Source: Fimbriiglobus ruber | GTDB taxonomy: Bacteria; Planctomycetota; Planctomycetia; Gemmatales; Gemmataceae | Reading direction: 5' to 3' | DNA: 64,000 nt | Assembly: GCF_002197845.1 (NCBI RefSeq) | Contig: NZ_NIDE01000014.1 | Coordinates: 930,001-994,000 of the forward strand | Shown: in pieces, positions 8,595 to 20,300 of the stretch | Position numbering within the stretch: position 1 is the first letter of the stretch | Layout of the letters: every line of letters begins with the position of its first letter | The notes under the pieces: generated by a model | What the model was told of the DNA's origin: nothing | Databases searched by the model: none | Seen by the model: the letters and a program-made list of their open reading frames with translations, nothing else | Translations under genes and position numbers: made by a program

Positions 8595-10442
8595 ATGGAT
8601 CGACGCGATTTGACCGTCGGCATGGCGACGTACAACGACTTCGACGGCGTTTATTTCACAGCCATGAGTCTGCGGGCCCACCACGGCATCGAGCACATTG
8701 TCGTCGTCGACAACAACCCGGTCGGCCCGATCGCGGACGCCCTGGCCGGGTTCTGCCGGTCGATCAAGGCGACGTACGTCCCGCTCGCGTCGCCCCAGGG
8801 AACGGCCCCGCCCCGCAACGCCGTCTTCGCGCACAGCAAGACGTCGCACACCGCGTGCGTCGACTCGCACGTGCTGTTGAAGCCGGGCGCCGTCGACGCC
8901 CTGGTCGCCCACTACGCGGCCGACCCGGGCAGCAGCGACCTGATCCAGGGGCCGATGGTGTACGACTGGCTGACGCAAGAAGAGACCCACTTCTCCGACG
9001 TGTGGCGGGGCGAAATGTGGGGCACGTGGGGGTACGACGAGCGGGCCAGGCAAGACGCCGCGTTCGACATCCCGGCGATGGGCCTCGGACTGTTCGCCAC
9101 CCGCACGGACGCGTGGCTCGGGTTCAACCCCGCGTTCCGGGGGTTCGGCGGGGAGGAGTGGTACATCCACCTCAAGTACCGCAACGCCGGCCGCCGGACC
9201 CTCTGCCTGCCGGCGCTCCGTTGGGTCCACCGGTTCGCCCGCCCGACCGCCAACAACGGCGTCACGGTCGGCATCGCCCCGTACCGCGTCGACAAGTGGG
9301 ACAAGGTCCGGAATTACATCATCGGCCACCGGGAACTCGGCCTCCCGCTGGACCGCGTCCGCGAACACTTCTGCGGCCCCCAGGTCCGGTTCCCCGCGTC
9401 GTACTTCGACATGCTCGAGGCCGACGTGGACGCGCGGCACCCGGAAGAACAGCGGGCCGCCCCCGCACCGCGACCGGTTGCCGCACCCCCGAGCGTGACG
9501 GTCGAAACGCACCCGGCCGCCGCCGTCCTCCCGGCGCCGGCCGCCCCCGGGCCGGTCGTGACCACCCGGAAGTGCTGTGGAGCCGCGACGCAGCTGGCCC
9601 AGGAACCCGTCAACCTGTCGTTGGACGCCTGGTACAAGCTGGCCCGCGAGACCCCGCACGACATTAACGAACACGTCGCGATGCTCCGCGAATACGCGAG
9701 CCGCTGCAAGCACGTGACGGAATTCGGGAAGCGGCACGGGGTGAGTACGGTCGGGTTGCTCCACGCCCAGCCGGAAACCCTGGTCAGCATCAACCCGGCC
9801 CCCTACCCGGAGGTCCCGATCCTGGAGAAACTCCGCGGCAAGACGGACTTCCGGTTCACGGCCGGCGACTCGCCGGAGGCGGACATCGCGCCGACGGACA
9901 TGCTGTTCCTCGACACCGTCCATACCAAGGCCCGGCTGGCGGCCGAGCTGGAAAAATACGCCCCGCTGGTCGGGTCGTACATCGCCCTGCACGACACACT
10001 GCTTTATGGCGAGAAGGGGTCCGACGGCGGCCCCGGACTCCTGCACGCGGTCCGCGACTTCATCCGCGAACACCCGGAATGGACGGTGGTTTACTCCGCG
10101 ACGAACAACAACGGCCTCATGGTCCTCTCGCGGCGGGACGAAGACCGCCAGAAGCCGCCGGGGTTCTGGGCCAAGGCCAACAACTTCCGCAAGCACCTCA
10201 CGGCCCACCTCGCGGCCGGGGCCCCGACGACGCCGCCCGACGAACAATCCAAGCGGCTCGAATTGTGTCTGCTCTGCCCGATCCGCGCCGGCGGCGACGG
10301 CGACGAGTTCAAGCCGAACGACCCCGGCGTCTGCACCGCGTGCGGCTGCCCGATCCTGAAAAAGATCGCGTGGGCCGAGCAGAACTGCCCGCTCGGCAAG
10401 TGGGCGGCCGTCAAGCGACCCGAAGCCGCAAGTACCGAGTGA
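8595..10442 (+). CDS. GT2 glycosyltransferase - methyltransferase-like fusion with C-terminal Cys motif
   Basis: The protein has about 615 residues if the ATG at 8595 is used; an in-frame GTG at 8586 is also possible. Residues 1-260 look like a GT-A glycosyltransferase (LTVGMATYNDFDGVYFTAMS, IVVVDNNPVG, FRGFGGEEWYIHLKYRNAG). A Pro/Ala linker (about 285-330) leads to a Rossmann-like methyltransferase-type domain (HVTEFGKRHGVSTVGLL, PTDMLFLDTVHTKARLAAEL, IALHDTLLYGEKGSDGGPGL). The C-terminus has CLLCPIR...CTACGCPILKK...CPLGKW, a probable metal-binding cluster. The SAM-binding glycine motif is weak, so activity is uncertain. It heads a three-gene operon between two linker proteins, suggesting modification of these or of a surface polysaccharide. 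Confidence 0.8.
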   Translation: MDRRDLTVGMATYNDFDGVYFTAMSLRAHHGIEHIVVVDNNPVGPIADALAGFCRSIKATYVPLASPQGTAPPRNAVFAHSKTSHTACVDSHVLLKPGAVDALVAHYAADPGSSDLIQGPMVYDWLTQEETHFSDVWRGEMWGTWGYDERARQDAAFDIPAMGLGLFATRTDAWLGFNPAFRGFGGEEWYIHLKYRNAGRRTLCLPALRWVHRFARPTANNGVTVGIAPYRVDKWDKVRNYIIGHRELGLPLDRVREHFCGPQVRFPASYFDMLEADVDARHPEEQRAAPAPRPVAAPPSVTVETHPAAAVLPAPAAPGPVVTTRKCCGAATQLAQEPVNLSLDAWYKLARETPHDINEHVAMLREYASRCKHVTEFGKRHGVSTVGLLHAQPETLVSINPAPYPEVPILEKLRGKTDFRFTAGDSPEADIAPTDMLFLDTVHTKARLAAELEKYAPLVGSYIALHDTLLYGEKGSDGGPGLLHAVRDFIREHPEWTVVYSATNNNGLMVLSRRDEDRQKPPGFWAKANNFRKHLTAHLAAGAPTTPPDEQSKRLELCLLCPIRAGGDGDEFKPNDPGVCTACGCPILKKIAWAEQNCPLGKWAAVKRPEAASTE

Positions 10443-10461
10443 TCCGACCGGAGGACGGCTC

Positions 10462-10986
10462 ATGATCGTTCCGCCCCACGACGAGTTGCAGGGCTGGCTG
10501 TCCGACGCCGAGGCGGCCGAACTCGTGCGACAGACGCGCGGCAAGACCGTCCTCGAGGTCGGGACCTGGAAGGGCCGGTCGGCCGTCGTGATGGCCCTCA
10601 ACGGGGCGGCCCGGGTGGTGTGCGTCGACCACTTCCGGGGCGACGCGTACGCGGGGGCCGCCGACACGCTGGCCGACTGGCGGCGGCAAGTCGAGGTGTT
10701 CGGCGTCCGGGACCGCGTCCACGTCCTGGTCGGCGACTTCCGGGCCGTACTCCCGCTCCTCGCCCTCGCGGCGTTCGAGGTCATCTATTACGACGCCGAC
10801 CACGAGTACGAGCCGACCCGCGACGCACTCCGGCTCGCGCTCGCCGCTGCCCCCGGGGCCGTGATGTGCGTCCACGATTATGCCGCTGGCTACCCGCAGG
10901 TCATACGGGCGGTCGACGAGGCCGCGGCGGGAACCGGGCGGCGCGTCCGCGTCATCGACACCCTGGCCGTCCTGGAGACCCCATGA
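10462..10986 (+). CDS. Class I SAM-dependent methyltransferase (Methyltransf_24-like)
   Basis: The 174-residue protein starts at an ATG with GGAGG (10449-10453) upstream. Motif I is TVLEVGTWKGRSAVVMA (residues about 29-45). It is followed by the acidic end of beta 2 (VVCVDHF), by VHVLVGDF, and by FEVIYYDADHEYEPTRDAL, typical of the Methyltransf_24/CmcI-like group. It is close to the minimal domain size. Its stop overlaps the start of the next glycosyltransferase by 4 bases (ATGA), implying translational coupling. The substrate is unknown; a sugar or sugar-linked group is plausible from context. Confidence 0.85.
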   Translation: MIVPPHDELQGWLSDAEAAELVRQTRGKTVLEVGTWKGRSAVVMALNGAARVVCVDHFRGDAYAGAADTLADWRRQVEVFGVRDRVHVLVGDFRAVLPLLALAAFEVIYYDADHEYEPTRDALRLALAAAPGAVMCVHDYAAGYPQVIRAVDEAAAGTGRRVRVIDTLAVLETP

Positions 10987-11687
10987 CCCACCCCCGCGTG
11001 AGCTGCTTGTGCCCCACGTACAACCGGGCACCGTACCACCTGCACCTGCTCAACGAGTCGGTGTACTGGTTCCTCCGCCAGGATTACCCCGGCCCGAGGG
11101 AGTTGGTGATCCTGAACGACTGCGTCGACCAGACGCTCGCGTGCGACGCACCCGACGTCCGCGTCGTCAACTGGCACGAACGAATCCCGACGCTCGGCGA
11201 GAAGCGGAACCGGCTGGCGGAGCTGTCGGAAGGCGACGTCTTGCTTCCCTGGGACGACGACGACGTTAGCCTCCCGCACCGCGTCCGTCAGGCGGTCGAC
11301 CGGCTCGGCGAGTACGAGTATTGGAACCCCCGGCAGACGTGGTACGAGGAGCGCGGGCGACTGATCCGCGACCACCACCATCAGGTCTGCCACAACGCCA
11401 GCGCGTACCGCCGCGGGGCCTTACGGTACGAGGCCGTGAGCGGCCCGGAGGACGCCCTCGCGGACGCGTGGGCCGCGTCGCACCTGCGGGTGTCCCCGCA
11501 CGGGCTCGCGGCCCCGCGCGAATGGTCTTACGTCTACCGCTGGGGCGTGAGTGACTGTCACATCAGCGGCACGTCGGACATGCAGGCGTCGTACGACCGG
11601 CCGCGGAAGATCGTGTCCGGCACCTATACGATCCGGCCGACCATGTATCGGGATTACGCGAACGAGGCAGCGATCGGGGCCGGTTAG
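10983..11687 (+). CDS. GT2-family glycosyltransferase
   Basis: The protein has 234 residues. The N-terminal VSCLCPTYNRAPYHLHLLNE and LVILNDCVDQTL are the first strands of a GT-A fold. GEKRNRLAELSEGDVLLPWD precedes an acidic DDDDVSLPHR motif that would bind Mn-nucleotide-sugar. A C-terminal WGVSDCHISG and Tyr/Arg-rich end follow. It overlaps the methyltransferase stop by 4 bases. It is a short cytoplasmic transferase with no membrane segment. The donor and acceptor are unknown. Confidence 0.85.
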   Translation: MTHPRVSCLCPTYNRAPYHLHLLNESVYWFLRQDYPGPRELVILNDCVDQTLACDAPDVRVVNWHERIPTLGEKRNRLAELSEGDVLLPWDDDDVSLPHRVRQAVDRLGEYEYWNPRQTWYEERGRLIRDHHHQVCHNASAYRRGALRYEAVSGPEDALADAWAASHLRVSPHGLAAPREWSYVYRWGVSDCHISGTSDMQASYDRPRKIVSGTYTIRPTMYRDYANEAAIGAG

Positions 11688-11982
11688 TCTGGGTTTAGAA
11701 GTCGTTTTGGCATGCACGGTATCCGCGGGCAGCCATCGATCGCACCGGACAGGGGTGCGCGAATAGCACGACGGAGTGATATTGCTTCGGGCACTTTCGG
11801 TCTGCGACTTCGGCACTCCCGACGACGAGCCTAGCGCACAGCGGATCGCTTCGGCAAATCACCGCCCCTCTCGGCCCGGCGGGGCCGAAGAGCGCGGGCG
11901 TGTCGTTTATTTTTTCCGCGATCGAACCGGCCCGCCCCACGCGGCGGCCGGGGATCGCTCCCAGGCGACGAGGTATCTTGCG

Positions 11983-14259
11983 GTGACCCAGAAAGCACGA
12001 CCGGACGCGGACGTCTCAACCGGCGGGTGGACCGCGGTTCCCCTGTACGCCGAACTCGACGAGCCGATCCCGGATGACGGGAGTTTCGTCGCGAGCCCCG
12101 TCCTCCTCCCCGAGGGGCCGTGCAGCACGACGACGACCACCAGCTCGACTACCAGCTCGACGACGACCATCGGCCCGTGTACCGGGTCGTGCGTCTGGAC
12201 GTTCTCCGGCGGCGCGTGGGTTCTGACGTCGTCGACGTGCGCCCCGCCGACGACGACGACCACGACAACGACACCAACAACGAGCACCACAAGCACCACG
12301 AGTACCACAACGAGTTGCTTGTGCCCCGACCCCGCGCGGTCGACGACCACGACAACCACAACGACTAGCAGCACGACCAGTAGCACGACGACCGCTGGAA
12401 TCACGTGCAATTGTATTCCCCCGGATTACTGTCCGCCGGACATCTCGGGGTGCTCGATTTACACGATCACGACGGGATGCGCCCGCGGGATCATGGAACA
12501 ACCCATCGACTGCTCCGGCTCCACTTCGACGACAAGTACCACGACCACCGGCGGTTCCTCCAGTAGCACGACGACGGACATCGGCGGGTCGACGACCAGC
12601 ACCACGACGACCGCGTGCGTCCAGACCTGCCCGCCACCGACGACCAGCACGACGACCACGGCACCGGACTGCGGTATCGGGTGCGGCTATACGTACGTCC
12701 CCGGGGCCGGCATCAGCGGCGTGTACAACACGTGCAACTCGGCCGCCAATTGTTATTGCCTGATCGACCTCTTCCCGGTTTTGGATGGCGACGAGTGCCT
12801 CACGGTCACGGCCGCGTGCGTGTCGCCCCCGCAGCCCCCGCCCCCGCCCCCACCCCCGCCCCCGATCTGCGGCGGGAATTGTTACTGGATCAGCAACGGC
12901 GACGTGTGGATCGACGTGACCTACCTCCGCGGCGGCGGCTGCTTTGCCTCCGGCGACCTGGCCGGTCCCTGTGTGTGCGACCCGCCGAGCATGACGGGCC
13001 CTTGCGCGTCCGCGACATCGACGCCGTGCTACGTGCGCACGAACACGACGACGACCACGGGCACCACCAGTACGACGACCACGTGCATGGATTGCACCAG
13101 CACCAGCACGACGAGTACGTCGAGCACCACGACGACGGCCACATGTCTGACGGGGACCTGCGTGCTGTCCGGCGACGGGGCGGGCGGGTGGGTGATCGTG
13201 TCGTCCAACTGCCCGGGCTGCCCGTGCGCCGCGCCGCTGGTCGCCAGCACCAGCACCTGCGACCTGGCGACCACCCCGTGCATGCCGACCACCACGACCT
13301 CGACGACGACGACAAAATCCTGGTTCTGCAACGAGAACGTGTGTACCCTCGAGTCCCTCCCCGGCGGATACCTCTCACAGGAAGCGTGTCAGGCTACGAA
13401 CTGTGAGCTTACATCCACTACGACTACAACTACGACGACCACACCCACTACTACGACTAGTACCACAAGTACTACTACGACATTGCTATACTATTGCGTC
13501 CAATGCACAGAAGAGATTTGGCCATTCAACATAACAATATTTTGCACATCAGATTTAAATCCAAATACGGAAGACGGCCTAGGCGTATGTGGCGGAGACT
13601 TATATCAATCAGAAGTACTCGGAGGCCCATATCTAGATCTCGATAGTTGTAATTCCGCGTGTACGACAACCAGCACGACCACAACAAGTACCTCAAGCAC
13701 GACAAGCACAACCACATCAATGCCTAGCGGTACTACGACCAGCACCTCCACGACCGGGTCGAGTTGGTATTGCGGCATCGCGACCGGCACCTGCGTCCAG
13801 ACCAACACGGGCGGCAGTCCGCCGTACGCGACCGAAGCAGAGTGCCTGGCGTCCGGGCTCTGTACGACAACAACCAGCACCACCACGACGCCGATCTCCA
13901 GTTCGACGACCAGTACGACCACGACGCCGATAACGAGTTCGACGACCAGTACAACCACGACGCCGATCTCCAGTTCGACGACCAGCACGACCACGACCGG
14001 GACGTCGAGTACCACCAGCACAACGACTTCTATCGGGATGTCGAGCACGACCAGTACCACGACCTCGCCATTCGGTAGTAGCACGACCAGCGCGACTACG
14101 AGTTGGATACCGTGGTATTGTCATGCTGGCGAAAGCGAAAATTACGGCAGTGGCGATGTCATAGAATACGGCTGCACTAACGACTCGTCGTGCTACGGTC
14201 CATTCATAAGCCTATCGGCTTGTCTTGCAGAATGTAACGGCGGACCATTGCCATGTTAA
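11983..14259 (+). CDS. Thr/Ser-linker, Cys-module surface-type protein (intact paralogue)
   Basis: The frame is open from a GTG at 11776. I prefer the GTG at 11983, because CGAGGTATCTTGCGGTG upstream matches the CGAGGTAGATCGCGGTG context of the first paralogue; this gives about 758 residues. Modules recur in the same order as in the paralogue: CTGSCVWTFSGGAW, CNCIPPDYCPPDISGCS, GCGYTYVPGAGISGVYNTC, CYWISNG, CMDCTSTSTTSTSS, TCLTGTCVLSGDGAGGW and YYCVQCTEEIW. The C-terminus has extra WFCNENVCTLES, WYCGIATGTCVQ and WYCHAGESENYGSG units. Linkers are (T)nS(T)n, and a Pro-rich stretch precedes the CYWISNG module. The 13390-13720 segment is much AT-richer than the rest. No transmembrane anchor is visible, so attachment and export are unknown. 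A hairpin with a T-rich tail at about 11877-11917 precedes the preferred start. Confidence 0.78.
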   Translation: MTQKARPDADVSTGGWTAVPLYAELDEPIPDDGSFVASPVLLPEGPCSTTTTTSSTTSSTTTIGPCTGSCVWTFSGGAWVLTSSTCAPPTTTTTTTTPTTSTTSTTSTTTSCLCPDPARSTTTTTTTTSSTTSSTTTAGITCNCIPPDYCPPDISGCSIYTITTGCARGIMEQPIDCSGSTSTTSTTTTGGSSSSTTTDIGGSTTSTTTTACVQTCPPPTTSTTTTAPDCGIGCGYTYVPGAGISGVYNTCNSAANCYCLIDLFPVLDGDECLTVTAACVSPPQPPPPPPPPPPICGGNCYWISNGDVWIDVTYLRGGGCFASGDLAGPCVCDPPSMTGPCASATSTPCYVRTNTTTTTGTTSTTTTCMDCTSTSTTSTSSTTTTATCLTGTCVLSGDGAGGWVIVSSNCPGCPCAAPLVASTSTCDLATTPCMPTTTTSTTTTKSWFCNENVCTLESLPGGYLSQEACQATNCELTSTTTTTTTTTPTTTTSTTSTTTTLLYYCVQCTEEIWPFNITIFCTSDLNPNTEDGLGVCGGDLYQSEVLGGPYLDLDSCNSACTTTSTTTTSTSSTTSTTTSMPSGTTTSTSTTGSSWYCGIATGTCVQTNTGGSPPYATEAECLASGLCTTTTSTTTTPISSSTTSTTTTPITSSTTSTTTTPISSSTTSTTTTGTSSTTSTTTSIGMSSTTSTTTSPFGSSTTSATTSWIPWYCHAGESENYGSGDVIEYGCTNDSSCYGPFISLSACLAECNGGPLPC

Positions 14260-14356
14260 TATTTCACATCAGCATCGCAATTAATTGTAACATTAAATAT
14301 CTGTATATTTATTAATCTACTTTGCGCAAAACCTGATGCTCTCAGGAGATGTCGAA

Positions 14357-17300
14357 ATGGCACAAGTCCGGGTCAGTTGGATCGAGCTCGTCACCCCCGA
14401 CCCGGCCCCGTTCGGGAAGGGCTACCCGCCGGGGTCGGTCGCGGCTCTGTTCCCGTCGTTCCCGTACCTCGGGCCGCCGGCCTCGCTCTCGGGCGGGGAC
14501 GCCAGCGGGCCGGCGGGGGCGGCCCCCCTCACCCCCTGCCTGACCCGCTGGGTCGGACCGCCCGACCGGCAGCTCCACGCCGCCGCCCCGCCCGGCACCG
14601 CCCCCGAGTTCGCCTCCCCGGTCCTCGCCCAGGCGACCCGGGTTCTCGACCGGTGGCGACGGACCACCCGGCCCGACATCCCCGGCATCGCCGACGGGCC
14701 GTGGACCATCAACCCGGGCCGCGGGAACCTCGTCCTCACGCTCGCCCCGCCGGCCGAGGGGCCGACCGCCCCGGCCGTCGCCCTCGTGTACAACTCCCAG
14801 TCGGTCGAGAACCCGCTCCCGCCGGCCAAGCCGAACCCGGCCGACATGTCCGCGGTCGGGTGGGGGTGGACGGTCTACCCGAAACACACCCTGACCTCCC
14901 TGACCAGCACCGCCGTCGACGTCGCGTACGGCGACGGGACCGTACTCCGGTACAACGACCTCGACGGCACCGGCGCCTACCGCGGCCCGGGCGGGACGGC
15001 CGACGCCCTCCAGCTCAACGGCGACGGGACCTGGACGCAGACGGCGAACGACGGGTCCGTCATCCACTTCGGCGTCTGCGGCCCGGCCGACTACCTGGCG
15101 TCGCCGGCCGGGAACCGGTGGACCCTCACGTACAGCGGACGCGACCTCGAAACGGTGACCGACCCGTACGGCTACGTCACCACCCTGACGTACGACGGGG
15201 GCTCCGGGCTCCTCCAGCAGATCGAACAGCCGAGCGGCCGGATCACCACGGTGGACATCGACGGGTCGACCCGGGATCTGGTCGGGATCACCTGGCCGGA
15301 CGACAGCGGGGCCACCCTCGAATACGACTCCGAGCACCGGCTGACGGCGTACACCGACCCCCGGATGCAGCCCACGCAGTTCACGTACAAGGTCGACTGC
15401 GACGGCGGGCACGTGTCGTCCGTCACCCTCCCGACCGGCGACCGGACCTGCTTCGCCTACTACACCGACGACCCGCCCAACTACCGGACCCGGATCCTGG
15501 ACGCGGCCGGCCAGGTGACCACCCTCCAGTACACGCCCTACGGCAACCTCGGCACCCTGATCAACCCGCTCAGCCAGCGGACCACGTACACGTGGCACCG
15601 GCACGCGCTGACCGGATTTCAAAACGCCCGCGGCTACTCGACCACGTTCGATTACGCCCCCCTCCCCGGCCGGGCGAACGGGCTCGCGGCGATCGCGGAC
15701 GCCCGCGGCGGCGTGTACGCGTTCCAGTACGACGGCGACGGCCGGGTCACGTCCCTGGTGGACCAACTCGGTTACCCGTCCACCCTGACGTGGTCCGGGC
15801 CGGGCCTGCGGACCCAGGTTACCGACCCGACCGTAGCGAACACCGAGTACGCGTACAACGCCGCCGGGCAGGTCACCCAGGTGACCGACCCGACGACCCG
15901 CCCGTGGGCCACGGAGTACGACGACCGCGGGTCGATCGCGGTCACGGTCGACCCCGTCGGGGCCCGGACGACGTTGTCGTACGACGCGGCCCGGCAGGTG
16001 GTCGGCATCCTCGACCCGCTCAACCGCCTGTCCACCGTCGTCCGCGACCCAATGAACCGGCCGACGACCCGCACGAACCCCCTCGATCAATCCACCCTGT
16101 ACGCCTACGACCCGGCCGGCAACCCGGTCTCCCGGACCGACCCCCTCGGCCGGCGGTGGACGACCGTGTACGACCAGGACAGCCGGGTCCTGGTCACGGT
16201 CGACCCGCTCGGCGCCCGGACGACGAACACGTACACCCCGACGGGCCAGATCGGGGCAGTGGCGGACCCCTCAACCGGACGAACGCGACCCTGTACGACC
16301 CGGCCCGCCGGCCGGTCGTGACGATCGACCCGCTCGGCGCCCGGACGACGCTCGGGAACGACCCGGTCGGGAACGTGATCACCCGCACCGACCCGCTCGG
16401 CCGGGTGACGACGATGACCTACGACGAGACCGACGAAGCCGTCGCGACGACCGACCCTCTGAACGAAATCTCACAGACCACTTACGACCTGGCCGGACAG
16501 GTGATCGCCCGCACCGACCCGCTCGGCCGCGTATCGAAGACGGCGTTCGACCCGGTCGGCCGCGTCGTCGTCCAGGCGAACCCGCTCGACCAGCGGACCA
16601 CGACGGCGTACGACCCCGCCGGCCGACCGACGGCCGTCATCGACCCGATGGCGCGGGTGACGACCACGATGTACGACCTCGTCGGGCGGCCGAACGTTGT
16701 CATGAATCCGTTGTACCAGCGGACGACAACCGTTTACGACGCGGCCGGGCAGAAGATCGCCAGCATCGACCCGCTCGACCGCATCACCACGACCGCCTAC
16801 GACGGGGCCGGCCGCGTCCAGGCCACGGCCAACCCGCTCGGCCAGCGGACCACCACCGTCTACGACGTCGCCGGGCAAGCCATCCAGAGCGTCGACCCGC
16901 TCCTCCGCACGTCGGTCACCGCGTACGATCTGGCTGGACGGGTCCAGGCCACGGCCAACCCGCTCGGCAAGACGACAACGACGGTCTACGATATCGCCGG
17001 GGAGAAGATCGCCAGCATCGATCCCCTTCTTCGGGTCACGTCCACCCTGTACGACGGGGCCGGGCGGCCGAACGTCCTCATCAACCCGCTCAATCAGGCA
17101 ACGGTCACACGGTACGACGCGGCCGGGGAGAAGATCGCCAGCATCGATCCGCTCGGCCGGGTCACGTCCACGACGTACGACCTCGCCGGGCGGCCGAACG
17201 CGGTCATCAACCCGCTCTGGCAGCGGACCACGACCGTCTACGACGCCGCCGGCGAGGTCGTCCAGAGCATCGACCCCCTCAACCGGGTGTCGGCCACCGC

Positions 17301-20300
17301 GTACGACCTGGCCGGACGGGTGAGCGCGACCGCCAACCCGCTCAACCAACGGACGACCACCCTTTATAACGCGGCCGGCCAGGTCCGCGGGGTGGTCGAC
17401 CCGCTGAACCGGATCACCACCACCCTGTACGACCCCGTCGGCCGCCCGAACGTCACCATCAACCCACTCAATCAGGCAACGACCACGCTGTACGACGCCG
17501 CCGGGCAGGCCCGGGCCAAGGTCGATCCGCTCAACCGGATCACCACGACCGTCTACGACCTGGCCGGACGGGTACTCGCCACTGCCAACCCGCTGAACCA
17601 GCGGACGACCACCGTCTACGACGTCGCCGGGCAGGCGATCCAGAGCGTCGACCCGCTCCTCCGGACGTCGGCCACCGGGTACGACGGGGCCGGCCGGGTC
17701 CAGGCCACCGCCAACCCGCTCGGCCAGACGACGACGACGGTCTACGACGCGGCCGGGCAGAAGATCGCCAGTGTCGACCCGCTCCTCCGCGCTACCGCGA
17801 CTGCCTACGACCTCGCCGGCCGGGTGGCCGTGACCGCCAACCCGCTGAACCAGCGCGTCACCACCGTGTACGACGCCGCCGGCCAGGCGATTCGCAGCGT
17901 CGACCCGCTGAACCGGATCACGACCACCGCCTACGACCTCGCCAGCCGACCGATCGCCGCCGTCAACCCGCTGAACCAGCGGACGACGGCCCTCTACGAC
18001 GCGGCCGGCCAGAAGACGGCTGGCGTCGACCCGCTCCTCCGCGTCACCACCACCGCCTACGATCTCGCCGGCCGGGTGGTGGCCAAAGGCAACCCGCTCA
18101 ACCAGCGCGTCACCACGGTCTACGACGCCGCCGGCCAGGCCATCCAGAGCGTCGATCCGCTCCTCCGAACGTCGGCCACCGCCTACGACCTCGCCGGCCG
18201 GGTGATCGCGACCGCGAACCCGCTGAACCAGCGGACGACGACTGTGTACGACGTCGCCGGCCAGGCCATCCGCAACGTCGACCCGCTCCTCCGCATCACC
18301 ACCACCGCCTACGACGGGGCCGCCCGGCCGAACGTTAAAGCCAACCCGCTCGGCCAGCGGACGACGACCGTGTACGACGTCGCCGGCCAAGCGATTCGGA
18401 GCGTCGACCCGCTCAACCGGATCACCACCACCGGGTACGACGGGGCCGGCCGGCCGAATGCCCTCATCAATCCGCTCGACCAGCAGACGGCCACCGTGTA
18501 CGACGCGGCCGGACAGAAGATCGCCAGCATCGACCCGCTCAACCGGATTACCACCACCGGCTACGACCTCGCCGGGCGGGTCCAGGTCACGGCCAACCCG
18601 ATGGATCAGCAGACGGCCACCGTGTACGACGCCGCCGGGCAGAAGATCGCCAGCGTCGATCCGCTCCTTCGCGTCACCACCACCGCGTACGATCTCGCGG
18701 GCCGGGCGGTTGCGACCGCGAACCCGCTGAACCAACGGACGACGACCGTCTACGACGTCGCCGGCCAGGCCATCCGCAGCGTCGACCCGCTCCTCCGCAT
18801 CACCACCACCGCCTACGACGGGGCCGGCCGGCCGAACGTTAAGGCCAACCCGCTGAACCAACGGACGACGACCGTCTACGACGTCGCCGGCCAGGTCGTC
18901 CGCAGCGTCGACCCCTCAACCGGATCACCACCACCGCCTACGACGGGGCCGGCCGGCCGAACGCGATCATCAATCCGCTCGGCCAGCAGACGGCCACCGT
19001 GTACGACGCGGCGGGCGAGAAGATCCGGAGCGTCGATCCACTCAACCGGATCACCACCACCGTCTACGACCTCGCCGGTCGGGTTCTCGCGACGGCCAAC
19101 CCGCTCAACCAGCGGACGACCACCGTCTACGACGCCGCCGGGCAGGCCCAGGCAAAAGTCGACCCGCTGCTGCGGATCACCACGATGGTCTACGACCTGG
19201 CGGGCCGCGTTCTGGCCGTGGGCAACCCGCTGAACCAGCGGACGACCACCCTCTACGACGATGCCGGGCAGGCGATCGAGAGCACCGACCCGCTCCTCCG
19301 CGTGTCGACCACCGCCTACGACCCGGCCGGCCGGGTGATCGGGACGGCCAACCCGCTCAACCAGTGGACGTACACCGACTACGACGATGCCGGCGAGAAG
19401 ATCGCCAGCATCGACCCGCTGAACCGGATCACGACGACGGTCTACGACCTAGCCGGTCGCGTTCAGGCCACCGCCAACCCGATGAACCAGCGGACCACCA
19501 CCGTGTACGACGCGGCTGGGCAGGCGATCCGGAGCGTCGATCCGCTCAACCGCATCACCACCACCGGCTACGATCTCGCCAGCCGGCCGCAGGTCGTCGT
19601 CGATCCGCTCACCCTGCGGACGACGACCCTCTACGACGCCGCCGGACAGGTCCGGGGCAAGATCGACCCACTCAACCGGATTTCGACGACCGTCTACGAT
19701 CTGGCGGGCCGCGTCGCCGCCACGGGCAACCCGCTGAACCAGCGGACGACGACCCTCTACGACGCCGCCGGGCAAGCCTACCTGAGCATCAACCCGCTCT
19801 GGTGGACGTCGGTCACGACGTACGACATGGCCGGGCGGGTGATCGCCACCGCCAACCCGATGAACCAGACGACGACCAAGGTGTACGACGCCGCCGGGCA
19901 GGTCGTCGTGAGCATCGATCCGCTGAGCCGGGTCACCACGAACGTGTACGATCTGGCCGGGCGGGTGGTCGCCACCGCCAATCCCATGAACCAAGTGACG
20001 ACCAGGGTGTACGACGCCGCCGGCCAGGCGATCCAGAGTACCGACCCGCTCGGCCGTATGTCGGCCACCGCCTACGACCCGGCCGGGCGGGTCATTGGGA
20101 CGGCCAACCCGCTCAACCAGGTGACGACGAACGTGTACGACGACGCCGGCCAGAAGGTCGCGTCCGTCGACCCACTCAACCGGGTCTCGACGAACGTGTA
20201 CGATCCGGCCGGGCGGACGATCGCGACCGGCAACCCGCTGAGCCAGCGGACGACGACCGTGTACGACGCCGCCGGCCAAACCCTGGCGACGGTCAACCCG

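Noticed and set aside
14342-18861. Long minus-strand frames opposite the rhs gene
   Set aside because: They are antisense of the YD repeats and lack a motif or ribosome site; codon periodicity follows the plus strand.
16260-20300. Possible CRISPR array
   Set aside because: The repeats are coding, 126 bp and contiguous, without unique spacers.
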